Below, one piece after another: positions 27,055-36,487 of a stretch of DNA of 46,545 bases. Source of the DNA: Candidatus Gastranaerophilales bacterium (lineage in GTDB: Bacteria; Cyanobacteriota; Vampirovibrionia; Gastranaerophilales; Gastranaerophilaceae); NCBI GenBank assembly GCA_944323475.1, contig CALUSQ010000016.1, positions 1-46,545 on the forward strand. The letters are read 5' to 3'. The notes beneath the pieces are model-generated. The model did not search any database, had not been told where the DNA came from, and saw nothing but the letters and a program-made list of their open reading frames with translations. Within the stretch, counting starts at the first letter, position 1. Every line of letters begins with the position of its first letter. The position numbers and the translations under genes were made by a program.

Positions 27055-28122
27055 TTATTCCTCTAAAATATTTTTTAAATCTAAAACAGGTTTGAGTTTT
27101 AATGCAAATATATTGCTATTTTTATCTGTAATTTCTTTCAATTTTACAGCATCCTTTTCTGTAGTAATCATAGCAACCGCACTATATTTTTTCTGTAAAG
27201 ATTCCAGTTCTTTCAAGTCCTCTTTTGTATAAATATGATGGTCAGAGAAATCTCTTGTTGCCATAACATCATATCGACTCAAAAAATTATAAAATTGTTC
27301 TGGTTGAGCAATTGCACTGAAAGCAATAACAGGGATATTGTCATCTATTAACTCTTCTGTATTTATGTTGTATACAATATCCGGCACCATTGAACAAACA
27401 AAAGCAGGCTTTTTATATTTTTTTCTCAGATACCTTGCGTAAGTTTTTGCAGATCTATCTTCAAAATTTTTATTCACAACAATAATTTTGTCAGCTCTTT
27501 TGATTTCACTTAAAGGTTCTCTAAGAGCACCCAAAGGCAGAACACAACCATTTGAAAATTGTTTTTCGCTATCAACTACAAGTAAATTCAAATCTCGTTT
27601 GAGTTTTTGATGCTGAAATCCATCATCCAAAATCAACCTTGTAGCTTTTAAATAACTTTGAGCATACTTTGCAGATTTAACTCTGCTGGAACAAGTCAAA
27701 ACCCCTGTACCTTTGCAGTGTTGTGCCAGCCAAAATGGTTCATCGCCTGATTCTTTAGCCGTAAACTTAATATTTTCTCCATCAGAGATAATATTCACCT
27801 CTTTATTAGGCAAATTTCCGCCATATCCCCTTGATAAAATAACGGGTCTTTCTCCTTTTTGTTGAAGATAATTCGCAATTTGTGCAGTAATAGGTGTTTT
27901 CCCTGTACCACCCGTAGTGAGATTGCCTATAGAAATTGTATAAACTCTTGATTGAAAAGATTTTATTACATTTTTTTTGTACAAATAATTACGAAATTTG
28001 ACTATAAATAGATACACAACAGAAGGCAAAAATAAAATCATATATAAAACAACAGCAGACAAAACGTCTAGAGGTGTTTTATAATCTTTTTTGTAATGAA
28101 ATTCTGTTAAAAATACTTTCAT
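27055..28122 (-). CDS. lpxK: Tetraacyldisaccharide 4'-kinase (lipid A biosynthesis)
   Basis: LpxK phosphorylates the 4' position of the lipid A precursor at the inner membrane. The 355-residue protein has an N-terminal membrane helix (about 22-45; DVLSAVVLYMILFLPSVVYL) and the typical P-loop ISIGNLTTGGTGKTP (K about 76). Next come ILSRGYGG, LDDGFQHQKLKRDLNLLVVD and the C-terminal DHHIYTKEDL. It precedes the GT9 gene by one base and follows comEC by 53 bases; AAGGAAG gives its ribosome-binding site. Its presence is good evidence for an LPS-type outer membrane. Confidence 0.95.
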   Translation of the reverse strand: MKVFLTEFHYKKDYKTPLDVLSAVVLYMILFLPSVVYLFIVKFRNYLYKKNVIKSFQSRVYTISIGNLTTGGTGKTPITAQIANYLQQKGERPVILSRGYGGNLPNKEVNIISDGENIKFTAKESGDEPFWLAQHCKGTGVLTCSSRVKSAKYAQSYLKATRLILDDGFQHQKLKRDLNLLVVDSEKQFSNGCVLPLGALREPLSEIKRADKIIVVNKNFEDRSAKTYARYLRKKYKKPAFVCSMVPDIVYNINTEELIDDNIPVIAFSAIAQPEQFYNFLSRYDVMATRDFSDHHIYTKEDLKELESLQKKYSAVAMITTEKDAVKLKEITDKNSNIFALKLKPVLDLKNILEE

Positions 28123-28175
28123 AGCTTCCTTCAGGTAATTAAATTTTATAATAAATTTGAGTGTATGTCATGCAA

Positions 28176-30608
28176 TTACGGTTTATTGCATAAATTATGA
28201 AAATCTTTTTCAAATTTTTTCTTTTCTGCATTATATTTGTATATTTGATAATCCTTTTTTGTAGAAACAATTTTAATAGCATTATTTGTATCAGTTCTAT
28301 AGATTTTTACATTATTTTTAGAAACAGTATGCAAAGTTTCTTTTGCTGGATGTCCATATGTATTGTAACCTGTAGAAACAACTGCAGCAGTAGGATTTAT
28401 TGATTTTAACATCTTTGTCGTTACAGTATTTCTTGCACCATGATGACCAATTTTTAAAATTTCTATTTTCTGATTATCTATATCAGCCTTAACTTTATCA
28501 AAAGAGCGAACTCCAGCATCTGCCATAAATAACATATCAAAATCACCATAAGACAAAAGTACTATTGTAGAATTATCATTATCACTTTTGTTATTTATAA
28601 AATTCGGAGTAAAAGCTTTCAAACTCAAATCATCTTCTTTGTACAAAACTTGTTTGTTTTCCGGATAAATAGCAGGAACTTTGTTTTTAATTACATAATT
28701 CAAAATATGTTTTGTAGTTTTAGAATTGTCTATATATTTATTCAAAACAATCTTTTTTACATTGGTAGATTCCATAATATCAACAGCACCACCTGAATGA
28801 TCAGAATCAAAATGGGTCAATACAAGAATATCCAAGTTTTTTATACCATTATCTTTAAAGTATTTACCCATAATATAATTTGCTTGAGAAAAGCCGTTTA
28901 TTTTGTTATCAAAATATCCATGTCCAGTATCAATCATTATATATCTTTTTTGCGGTGTTTTGATTAAAAAACTGTCAGCATTGCCTACATCAAATACCAA
29001 AATTTCACAATCATTATGGTCAATTTTTATTAAAGAAAAACAAAAAACAATACTCATACACAAAATAGCTAAAATAAACTTTTTGTTTTTAAACCCATCT
29101 CTTATTACAAAACCAAATCCAATTAGTACACCATAATACAAAATTAACTGAAAACAAGACGGATGCATTGTGTTCAAAAGAGAAAAAGGCAAACCTGAAA
29201 AGCTGTCAGAAATTTTTACAAGTGCCGTAATAAAAGGATTCAATATAAAATCAATCAAATAACAAGTTTTTACAGCAATTATATCAATGGGAATCATAGC
29301 AATAATTGAACCAAAAAATCCCATGAAACTTATTACCATAATAAAAGGAGCAATCAAAAAATTTGCAAAAATTGAATATGTCGCAAAAGTATTAAAATAA
29401 AACATTTGAATCGGAGCAGCAAAAAGCTGAGCAACTATTGGTATCAAAATTGCACCTGCAATAAATTCTAAAAACTTATTCTCAATTTTTTCCAACAATG
29501 GGGGACAATAAAACATCAAAGCAAAAGTAACAATAAAAGAAAGCTGAAAACCTACATCATTTATCATCGCAGGGTCATAAAGAAGCATTAAAAAAGCGAC
29601 AAAAAACACAAGAGCTATACTGTCAGTATTTCTATCAATAAGTTTGCCAAGCAAAACAAACTCTATCATCAAAGCAGCACGCAAAACAGACGGCCCCATG
29701 CCTGTCATTAATGTATAAAAAGCCACAAGAAGAGCACCAATAAATATTACCAGCCGATAATTCAATCTCATTCTTGTACCAAGAAAAAACCATAAACCAA
29801 ATATAATAGAAACGTTCATACCGGATGCAGCAAGAATATGCAACAAACCAGAGTTTATAAAAGAATCTTTTATATATTCAGGCGGATTTATCGCATCATC
29901 ACCAAATACTATGCCGCCAAGTACTTCAAGGTTGGGACTTTTTAAGAATTGTTTGTGAATGTTTAATATATGACAACGTTTGTCATTCAATTTCTGTAAA
30001 AATTTACCTCCAATAGTTTTAGGAGCTGACACTATCTCCCAATCACCTTTAGTCACATAAAAAGTTGAAAATGTTTTATGATTCTTCAAATATTTTGAAT
30101 AATCAAACTGTGAAGGATTTTTTGCTTGTATAGGCTGAAAAAGTTTACCTCTTAATTCTAACTCATCAAAAACTTTTATTTTAGAAATATTTTGAGGTGT
30201 ATCATAGATTGTAACTATAGTTCTTGCATCTATATCAAAAACATTTTGTTTACTTTCTTCGCCATACTTTATTAATTCAGCATTTTTAACTTTAAAATAA
30301 AATTTCGTTTTATTTTTATTGTTCGTAGTTGGTATGGTTTCCACATAACCTTTTAAAACACCTTTAGAGGGGACGAATGAAGAAAGAGCATCATAGTTTT
30401 TTATTTGAAAATTACAATTTAACAATGCCAAAACAAATGCAAGATAAAAAACTATGGCAGATTTGTTTGAAATAAAATTTTTATATATTAAAAAAATCAA
30501 AGCAACAAAAACACCCCCTGCCAAATATATTGTCGTAGAAGTAAAAAACGATATTATGCCAAGGATATATGACAAAGAAAATAATATTGTATAATTAAAT
30601 TTCTTCAA
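28176..30608 (-). CDS. comEC: ComEC/Rec2 DNA uptake channel protein
   Basis: ComEC forms the inner-membrane channel for single-stranded DNA in natural competence. The 810-residue protein has N-terminal helices (about 8-80), an OB-like DUF4131 region (about 80-200), the multi-helix Competence domain (about 225-510; LHILAASGMNVSIIFGLWFF) and a C-terminal metallo-beta-lactamase domain with LTHFDSDHSGGA and KIGHHGARNT metal-site motifs. All three parts are intact and the length is normal. It leads a minus-strand run with lpxK and GT9, though the 53-base gap may hold a separate start. No other competence gene is in the window. Confidence 0.94.
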   Translation of the reverse strand: MKKFNYTILFSLSYILGIISFFTSTTIYLAGGVFVALIFLIYKNFISNKSAIVFYLAFVLALLNCNFQIKNYDALSSFVPSKGVLKGYVETIPTTNNKNKTKFYFKVKNAELIKYGEESKQNVFDIDARTIVTIYDTPQNISKIKVFDELELRGKLFQPIQAKNPSQFDYSKYLKNHKTFSTFYVTKGDWEIVSAPKTIGGKFLQKLNDKRCHILNIHKQFLKSPNLEVLGGIVFGDDAINPPEYIKDSFINSGLLHILAASGMNVSIIFGLWFFLGTRMRLNYRLVIFIGALLVAFYTLMTGMGPSVLRAALMIEFVLLGKLIDRNTDSIALVFFVAFLMLLYDPAMINDVGFQLSFIVTFALMFYCPPLLEKIENKFLEFIAGAILIPIVAQLFAAPIQMFYFNTFATYSIFANFLIAPFIMVISFMGFFGSIIAMIPIDIIAVKTCYLIDFILNPFITALVKISDSFSGLPFSLLNTMHPSCFQLILYYGVLIGFGFVIRDGFKNKKFILAILCMSIVFCFSLIKIDHNDCEILVFDVGNADSFLIKTPQKRYIMIDTGHGYFDNKINGFSQANYIMGKYFKDNGIKNLDILVLTHFDSDHSGGAVDIMESTNVKKIVLNKYIDNSKTTKHILNYVIKNKVPAIYPENKQVLYKEDDLSLKAFTPNFINNKSDNDNSTIVLLSYGDFDMLFMADAGVRSFDKVKADIDNQKIEILKIGHHGARNTVTTKMLKSINPTAAVVSTGYNTYGHPAKETLHTVSKNNVKIYRTDTNNAIKIVSTKKDYQIYKYNAEKKKFEKDFHNLCNKP

Positions 30609-30641
30609 TTTTTGATACTCAATAAATTATAAATATAATAT

Positions 30642-30682
30642 AAAAAAAGCCCTCGATTTAAAAGTAAAACCAAGGACTTTTT
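30642..30682 (-). terminator. Terminator after the 122-residue membrane protein gene
   Basis: On the minus strand GTCCTTG (30677-30671) and CGAGGGC (30655-30649) pair with two G-U pairs around a 15-base loop, followed by seven T. It lies about 35 bases after the stop of the 30711-31079 gene and before comEC, so comEC needs its own promoter. Confidence 0.7.
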
Positions 30683-30710
30683 ACATATTTCCAACTATGT
30701 TTTTATTAAT

Positions 30711-31079
30711 TTAAACAGCTTCACTTGCTATTTTATCTTTAGCATCAATTACTGCATCTTTAGCTTCAATAATTTCTTTTTGAACACCAATATGATTTTT
30801 TAAATCATTAATAAATTCTCTTTGATTTAATACAAAATCTTTCAAAAGATTATTTTCTTTTTTTGTTTCAATAAAGCTTTTTACAGCTTTTACAATAGCA
30901 ACAACTGCACCTGCACCTAAAAGGCCAAAAGCTGTATATTTGCCTGCTTTTTTAAGCTGAACAGTGTCGTGAGTTAGCTCTTTTATTCTATTCAAACTAT
31001 TATTTATAATTTTTTTACCTTTAACTCCAAGATTGCTTGGTATTTTTACAGTTTTTTTAGGATCAAAATTAACAGACAT
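30711..31079 (-). CDS. Unknown 122-residue membrane-anchored coiled-coil protein
   Basis: I do not recognise this protein. A soluble basic N-terminus (1-45) precedes one hydrophobic segment at about 48-66 (YTAFGLLGAGAVVAIVKAVK). A helical C-terminus (about 70-120; IGVQKEIIEAKDAVIDAKDK) could pair as a coiled coil. There is no signal peptide. GGGG lies 6 bases before the ATG. It is transcribed alone, divergently from the Ala-rich coiled-coil gene with 215 bases between, and ends at a terminator. The pairing with two other coiled-coil genes downstream on the map suggests a shared role, but nothing in the sequence proves it. Confidence 0.7.
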   Translation of the reverse strand: MSVNFDPKKTVKIPSNLGVKGKKIINNSLNRIKELTHDTVQLKKAGKYTAFGLLGAGAVVAIVKAVKSFIETKKENNLLKDFVLNQREFINDLKNHIGVQKEIIEAKDAVIDAKDKIASEAV

Positions 31080-31294
31080 TTTTTACCCCTTTTTATATAG
31101 TAATGACAAATATTTTAAAACATATAAAGAATTTTTATTGCTAAATATCCTTAAAAAAATATTTTTTTTAACAAAATTCAACAATTGTGAAGTTATGTAA
31201 ACAATATATAAAAAGTATATACGAATCTGTCAATTATGCATCATTATTGGTTTTTAAATATATATAAAGAGAATTATAAGAAAGAGAGAAAAAT

Positions 31295-32737
31295 ATGGGT
31301 CTTTTTGCAGACAAATATATCAAAGATTTAAATACAGTAACCTTCAAACCGGAAAATATTAAACCATATCAAGCAAAAACTGAAAAAAAATATGATATTG
31401 GTGGCGGTTCAAATGGACTAAACGGAGCCAACGCAGAAGGACTTGTTGGTACTGTTGGTGATGCAGTAAGTTTCTCATCTTCTGCTACCACTGCCAAAAC
31501 TGAAGATATAGAAAATATAGATCCATCAGAAGGCAAAACAAAAGAAGAAAGAATTAGAATAGCTGAAACTAAAGTTTCAGCAGCAGAATCTAATGTTTCC
31601 ACATCTGAAGCAGATGTTTCAACTAAAGAAACAAAAGCAACAGAAGCTAAAACAGCTACTCAAGAAGCAGAAACAACTGTTCAAACAGCAGAAACAAAAT
31701 CTACACAAGCTGACGAAAAAGAAAAACTTGCAAAAACAAAATCTACTGAAGCTGATAAAAAAGTAAAATCAACACAAGAAGCATATTATTCTGCTCAACA
31801 ACAAGAACTTCAAGCAAATGGACAAGTGACAATTTGCAAAACACAGCTTACTGAAGCAGAAGCTCATGTTTCTACTGCAACAGCAGCAGTATCAGCAGCA
31901 ACAGCACAAGTTAGTGCAGCAGAAGCAGCTCTAACAGCAGCATCAGCAGCTATTCCTTTCTCTGCAGCAGCTGTAGCAGCAGCACAAGCCGCATTGGCAA
32001 CAGCAAAAGCAGAACTTGCAGCAGCAGAAGCTGATTTGAAAGCAGCAGAAGCAGAAAAACAAGTTGCTCAACAACAATTAGAACAAGCACAACAAAATCT
32101 TGATGAAGCAAAACAAGCAACTCAAAATGCAGAAGCAGAATATGAAACTGCAACAACTGAAGCACAAACTGCAAAAGAAGAATACGAAACTGCAAAAACT
32201 GAAGCACAAACTGCAAAAAAAGAACTTCAAACAGCACAAGAAAAGCTTGAAACAGCAAAAACTCAAGAAGAAACCGCAAACCAAGAACTTCAAGCAGCAA
32301 AAGAAAAATTAGAATCTGACAAACAACAACTTGAACAAGCAAAACAAGAACTAGAAGCAATAAAAGCAGAAAAAGAAGAATCAACTTGGTCAAAGATCTC
32401 TAAAGGTACACAAGCTTTGGGTCAATTAGGAAATACTGCACAAAATATGTTCAGCAACAATGCCCAAACACAAGCAGAAGAAACTTCAACAAAAAGAACG
32501 CCTACTGCAGCTGACAACGCTATTTTAAATAACGCACTTAGAGATATGAGCAATTTTATAAATAACAATTTTTCAAGCTCATCTTCTTCACAAAATCTCT
32601 TTACATCAAATTCTATAAACACAACAGAAACAAACAGCAATACAGCTAACACAAATAATACAACAACTCAAACAGCAAGTGCAAATACACAAAATACAAA
32701 TAACTCAATAAATTTCTTTAAGAAAAATCTTGCATAA
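31295..32737 (+). CDS. Unknown Ala/Glu/Gln-rich long coiled-coil protein
   Basis: The 480-residue protein has a short N-terminus (1-75, with VTFKPENIKPYQAK), then about 285 residues of nearly unbroken Ala/Glu/Thr/Gln/Lys heptads (about 85-370), and a low-complexity Asn/Ser/Thr tail ending SINFFKKNLA. Short repeats are clear: the 14-residue units YETATTEAQTAKEE and YETAKTEAQTAKKE are encoded back to back at 32141-32224. A central Ala-rich piece (about 205-250) breaks the polar pattern. No signal peptide or membrane helix is seen. I do not recognise a family. A long rod-like protein, cytosolic or secreted by a leaderless route, is plausible. It converges on another coiled-coil gene across a shared terminator. 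Confidence 0.8.
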   Translation: MGLFADKYIKDLNTVTFKPENIKPYQAKTEKKYDIGGGSNGLNGANAEGLVGTVGDAVSFSSSATTAKTEDIENIDPSEGKTKEERIRIAETKVSAAESNVSTSEADVSTKETKATEAKTATQEAETTVQTAETKSTQADEKEKLAKTKSTEADKKVKSTQEAYYSAQQQELQANGQVTICKTQLTEAEAHVSTATAAVSAATAQVSAAEAALTAASAAIPFSAAAVAAAQAALATAKAELAAAEADLKAAEAEKQVAQQQLEQAQQNLDEAKQATQNAEAEYETATTEAQTAKEEYETAKTEAQTAKKELQTAQEKLETAKTQEETANQELQAAKEKLESDKQQLEQAKQELEAIKAEKEESTWSKISKGTQALGQLGNTAQNMFSNNAQTQAEETSTKRTPTAADNAILNNALRDMSNFINNNFSSSSSSQNLFTSNSINTTETNSNTANTNNTTTQTASANTQNTNNSINFFKKNLA

Positions 32738-32764
32738 ATTGAATTGCATTAAAATAACAAAATA

Positions 32765-32795
32765 AAAAACTCCATTTAAAAAATGGAGCTTTTTA
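32765..32795. terminator. Bidirectional terminator between convergent coiled-coil genes
   Basis: CTCCATTT (32770-32777) and AAATGGAG (32781-32788) form a perfect 8-base stem with a 3-base loop. It is flanked by A-rich sequence on the left and CTTTTTA on the right, so it can stop transcription from both sides. Confidence 0.88.
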
Positions 32796-32811
32796 TATAT
32801 ATATAATTTAA

Positions 32812-34038
32812 TTATTTTAAAATGTCTTGGAACATTTTTCTGATTTCTTGTTTATTGGAATCAACAAGAGTCCTTGCATCTTCAACACTTTTGTCATTTC
32901 TTTTTGACATAGCATCTAATGCTTCAACTATATTTGAATAATCAACTGTTTCATAAGCGACGGAAACAAATGGATTAACTTTATTTGTTTCTTCTAAAAT
33001 TATTGTAGTATTATCGTTATTTTGTGTTGTATCTTGACCTTGCGCAACATTGCCATTGCTTTGTTCTGTTTGATCTTGAACTTGATCAGCTGTATCAACA
33101 GATGTACCATTAATTGCAGCTTGTATATTTGCTATATTTATTTCTGTTTGAGCAATATTATTATCAATTTTAGCAATTTCTGAATTTACTGTTGATATTT
33201 CTGAGTTAACCAAACTAATTTCTTCATTCAAAGAAGAAAGTTCTGAATTTTTAGAAGTATTTGTATTTGTAAGTTCAGTTATTGCATCATTACCGCTAAC
33301 AACTTGTGCTTTTAATTTATTTATATTTGTTTGTTTGTTAGCAATTTTCGTAAGCAATGAAGATGTTTCAGCAACAAGTGCTTTCACTTGTGCACTTAAT
33401 GAATTGATTTCTGCAAACAATGATGAAGATGAGGATATAGAAGAAGTTCCTACTTTTTTTGCAACATATTGAGCAACTTCATCTTGTTCAATTTCACCTG
33501 ATTCTACTTTAGCATATGCTTCTTCTGTTGCTTGTTGAATTTTCTGTTTTTGAGTATTTACTTCTTCATTTGAATTAGCAATAACTTCATTGATTTTTTC
33601 GTTTAATTTTTGATTCAACTCATTAGCTTGTTTTGTTTTTGAATCATATTGTTTTTGAATAGAATCTAAATTTTCCTGTTCTTTTTGAACTTCTTCATTA
33701 TATTTTTCAATTTCTTCTGTATAAACTTGAATTTTTGCATTATTTACATCAATCTCAGATTCCAATTTTGATTTTCTGGATTCCAAAGATTTTTTTTGAG
33801 CTTCAAGTTCTTTCTTTTCTTGTTCTTTTTGAGCTTTTTGTGCTTCCAAAGCTTTAAGTTCAGATTCATATTGAGCAAGTTCTGCTTCAAGTCTTGTTGT
33901 ATCTTTAGCAGTTTCTTCTTTTTTATCTACTTCTTCTGTTTCAAAAAGTCCTGTTTCATCAACAGTTGTAGAAGATGAAGATGAACCAACTGATTGAGTC
34001 TTTGGAAGATTGTTTACGTTATTAATTGAAAAATCCAT
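32812..34038 (-). CDS. Unknown long coiled-coil protein
   Basis: The 408-residue protein starts MDFSINNVNNLPKTQ with a Ser-rich patch, then forms two long coiled coils at about 45-175 (Glu/Lys/Gln heptads; LEAQKAQKEQEKKELEAQKK) and about 205-310 (Asn/Ser/Ile heptads; LNEEISLVNSEISTVNSEI), separated by an acidic hinge. A Gln/Asn/Asp-rich linker leads to a C-terminal helical segment (VDSNKQEIRKMFQDILK). No signal peptide or membrane helix is seen. AAAGGTG lies 8 bases before the ATG. I do not recognise a family; the two-coil hairpin layout resembles structural or tip-type proteins, but that is only a shape argument. Confidence 0.8.
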   Translation of the reverse strand: MDFSINNVNNLPKTQSVGSSSSSTTVDETGLFETEEVDKKEETAKDTTRLEAELAQYESELKALEAQKAQKEQEKKELEAQKKSLESRKSKLESEIDVNNAKIQVYTEEIEKYNEEVQKEQENLDSIQKQYDSKTKQANELNQKLNEKINEVIANSNEEVNTQKQKIQQATEEAYAKVESGEIEQDEVAQYVAKKVGTSSISSSSSLFAEINSLSAQVKALVAETSSLLTKIANKQTNINKLKAQVVSGNDAITELTNTNTSKNSELSSLNEEISLVNSEISTVNSEIAKIDNNIAQTEINIANIQAAINGTSVDTADQVQDQTEQSNGNVAQGQDTTQNNDNTTIILEETNKVNPFVSVAYETVDYSNIVEALDAMSKRNDKSVEDARTLVDSNKQEIRKMFQDILK

Positions 34039-34146
34039 ATTTACACCTTTTTAATTACACACACTAATATAAAAACCATTTTTTATATATTATTTCAATA
34101 TTTTGTATATCTGTTACATTTCGTTACACTTTCAAATATTCCTATT

Positions 34147-34184
34147 AAAAAAGGGGGCAATTTTTTAACTGCCTCCCTCTTTTA
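34147..34184. terminator. Terminator after gatB
   Basis: GGGGGCA (34153-34159) pairs with TGCCTCC (34170-34176; one G-U pair) around a 10-base loop. The minus-strand reading ends in six T, as expected 30 bases after the gatB stop. The plus reading ends in TCTTTT, so it may work both ways. Confidence 0.8.
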
Positions 34185-34214
34185 TCCTTATATCTCTATA
34201 ATTCCCACTTTAAA

Positions 34215-35663
34215 CTATTTTAAAGCATCTTGTAACAATTTATTAATAATTTGCGGGTTAGCTCTACCCTTAGTTTCTTTCATAATTTGTCCGACAAAAA
34301 ATCCCATTAGATTTGTTTTTCCGTTTTTATAAGCTTGTACCTGAGCAGGGTTGTTTTCAACTACCTTCATAACAAGTTCTTTGATAGCTCCTTCATCAGA
34401 AATAACGCTCAATCCTTCTTTTTCAACAATTTCTTGAGCAGATGTACCATTTTCAAGCATTTGTGGCAAAATTTTCTTTGCAATGTTATTAGAAATTGTT
34501 CCTTTTGTAATCAAACCCACCAATTGAGCCAAGTTTTCAGGTGTTAATTTAGTTTGGTTTATATTTATATTATTTTCTTTTAAATAAGCAGTTATATCAC
34601 CGACCAGTAAGTTATTCGCAATTCTATAATCTGCACCAAGCTTCAAGACTTCATCATAAAAAAGTGCTGTTTCCATTTGTTCAACCATAACATTGGCATC
34701 ATATGCACTCAGTCCTAAAGATTCATATCTTTTGCGTTTTGCTTCAGGAAGTTCCGGCATTTTTGCTCTGATTTCTTCTACCCATTCTCGTGATATTTCA
34801 ACAGGCATCAAATCTGGTTCAGGGAAATAACGATAATCATTTGCATCTTCCTTGCTTCTCATAGTTTTTGTAACTTTTTGATTGTCGTCCCATAACCTGG
34901 TTTCCTGGTCAACTTCACCGCCATCTTCAACAATTTCAATTTGTCTGTCTATTTCATATTCTATAGCACGTTGCAATGCAGAAAAACTATTTATATTTTT
35001 AATTTCAGCACGAGTACCAAATTTGTCTGAACCTTTAGGCATAACTGAAATATTTGCATCGCAACGCATTGAACCTTCTTCAAGGTTTCCATCACAAACA
35101 CCAATATAGCGAACAATATTTCTCAACTCTTCCATATAAGCTCTGGCTTCTTCACTTGAACGCATGTCAGGTTCTGAAACAATTTCCAAAAGAGGAGTGC
35201 CTGCTCTATTCAAATCCACCAAAGAATACAAAGAACCTGCCAAACCGTCTGCACCTGCGTGTACCAGCTTGCCGGCATCTTCTTCAAGGTGTGCACGTGT
35301 AATACCTATTTTTTTGCCGTTAATATTAATATGACCATTAATACAAATAGGTTGATCATATTGAGAAATTTGGTATCCTTTCGGCAAATCAGGATAAAAA
35401 TATTGTTTTCTATCGAACTTACAACGTTCAGGAATTTCACAATTCAAAGCCAAACCAAGAAGAATACCCATATTTACACATTCTTTGTTTAATACTGGCA
35501 AAACTCCTGGCATACCTAAAGTAATAGTACTTGTATGAGTATTAGGTTCTGCACCAAATTCTGTACTATCGGGAGCAAATATTTTTGATTTTGTTTTTAA
35601 CTGAGCATGAACCTCAAGTCCGATAACTACTTCATATTTATCTCTAACTGCTTGTGAAACCAT
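34215..35663 (-). CDS. gatB: Aspartyl/glutamyl-tRNA(Asn/Gln) amidotransferase subunit B
   Basis: GatB is the kinase and tRNA-binding subunit of GatCAB, which turns Glu-tRNA(Gln) or Asp-tRNA(Asn) into the amide form. The 482-residue protein has the opening VIGLEVHAQLKTKSKIF, the signature VDLNRAGTPLLEIVSEPDM at about residue 149, a YRYFPEPDLMP segment and the C-terminal YqeY-like tRNA domain (about 330-480) ending GRANPQIINKLLQDALK. AAGGAAG lies 6 bases before the ATG. No gatA or gatC is adjacent, so the subunits are encoded apart. A perfect dyad (35718-35731) lies upstream. Confidence 0.97.
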   Translation of the reverse strand: MVSQAVRDKYEVVIGLEVHAQLKTKSKIFAPDSTEFGAEPNTHTSTITLGMPGVLPVLNKECVNMGILLGLALNCEIPERCKFDRKQYFYPDLPKGYQISQYDQPICINGHININGKKIGITRAHLEEDAGKLVHAGADGLAGSLYSLVDLNRAGTPLLEIVSEPDMRSSEEARAYMEELRNIVRYIGVCDGNLEEGSMRCDANISVMPKGSDKFGTRAEIKNINSFSALQRAIEYEIDRQIEIVEDGGEVDQETRLWDDNQKVTKTMRSKEDANDYRYFPEPDLMPVEISREWVEEIRAKMPELPEAKRKRYESLGLSAYDANVMVEQMETALFYDEVLKLGADYRIANNLLVGDITAYLKENNININQTKLTPENLAQLVGLITKGTISNNIAKKILPQMLENGTSAQEIVEKEGLSVISDEGAIKELVMKVVENNPAQVQAYKNGKTNLMGFFVGQIMKETKGRANPQIINKLLQDALK

Positions 35664-35717
35664 ATTTTTAACTTCCTTAAAATTAAATACTCTGCTTGTA
35701 TTTTATCACAAAGTATT

Positions 35718-35731
35718 TTTACAAGTGTAAA
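35718..35731. promoter_or_regulatory. Perfect TTTACA-AG-TGTAAA dyad between gatB and the DJ-1-like gene
   Basis: The 14-base site is a perfect 6-2-6 palindrome in the 146-base divergent gap. Its centre TACAAGTGTA fits the TACANNTGTA form of BlaI/MecI/CopY-type operators. The minus-strand TTTACA could also serve as a gatB -35. Which regulator binds, if any, is unknown. Confidence 0.4.
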
Positions 35732-35809
35732 CTTTAGTACTTTCTACCAATGTAACAATTCATAACTTCCGTTATTTTAAATTAAGAAAATAAAACTTAA
35801 GGAGTTTTG

Positions 35810-36487
35810 ATGGAAAAAACAAATAATAAACCAAAAAAGATTTTAATAGTTGTAACTAATACATCCGAAACGGATGATTTGCATAAAACAGGGGTCTGGC
35901 TCGAAGAATTTGCAGTACCATTTCTTGCTTTTAAAGAAGCAGGCTTCACGGTTACTGTTGCCAGTCCCCTTGGTGGGATTTCCCCTATAGATGAAAACAG
36001 TTTATTATGTCAAAATCCTACAGAATGGGACTATACAAAAAAAGATCTTGATAATACTTTAAAACTGTCTGAAATAATATACAAAGATTATGATGCTATT
36101 TTTCTCCCCGGTGGTCACGGTCCAATGTTTGACCTTGCCCAAAATGATTTGCTTGGAGAAATTGTTTCTTATTTTTACAATATGCACAAAATAGTTTCAG
36201 CCGTATGCCATGGTCCTGCAGGATTAATTAATGCAAAATCGCTTACCGGTGAACCTATTGTAAAAGGCATGCAACTTACAAGTTTTACTAACAGAGAAGA
36301 AAAAATTGTTGAAAAAGAAAAATTTGTGCCTTTTATGCTCGAGTCAAGACTCAAACAACTTGGTGCTTTTTTTAATGAAGGAGAGCCATTTGAAGAAAAT
36401 GTTATAATAGACCAAAATCTTATAACAGGACAAAACCCTCAATCAAGTAAAAAAATTGCTGAAGAAATAATTAAAAAACTCAAATAA
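35810..36487 (+). CDS. DJ-1/PfpI family (type 1 glutamine amidotransferase-like) protein
   Basis: The 225-residue protein has the DJ-1/Hsp31 layout: KILIVVTNTSE at the N-terminus, FLPGGHGPMFDL at about 103 and the nucleophile elbow SAVCHGPAGLINAK (Cys at about residue 134, His next to it). Relatives include glyoxalase III/Hsp31-type enzymes that detoxify methylglyoxal or repair glycated molecules. WLEEFAVPFLAFKEAGF matches the Hsp31-like branch. ATG 35810 is chosen over TTG 35807 because AAGGAG lies 5 bases before it. Its stop is directly next to the stop of the convergent glycine-rich gene, with no room for a separate terminator. The precise activity is not determinable here. Confidence 0.88.
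   Translation: MEKTNNKPKKILIVVTNTSETDDLHKTGVWLEEFAVPFLAFKEAGFTVTVASPLGGISPIDENSLLCQNPTEWDYTKKDLDNTLKLSEIIYKDYDAIFLPGGHGPMFDLAQNDLLGEIVSYFYNMHKIVSAVCHGPAGLINAKSLTGEPIVKGMQLTSFTNREEKIVEKEKFVPFMLESRLKQLGAFFNEGEPFEENVIIDQNLITGQNPQSSKKIAEEIIKKLK

Noticed and set aside
32078..32393. ORFs on both strands within the Ala/Glu coiled-coil gene (Leu-rich or Lys/Gln-rich)
   Set aside because: They come from the repeated codons of the real frame and are low-complexity artefacts.
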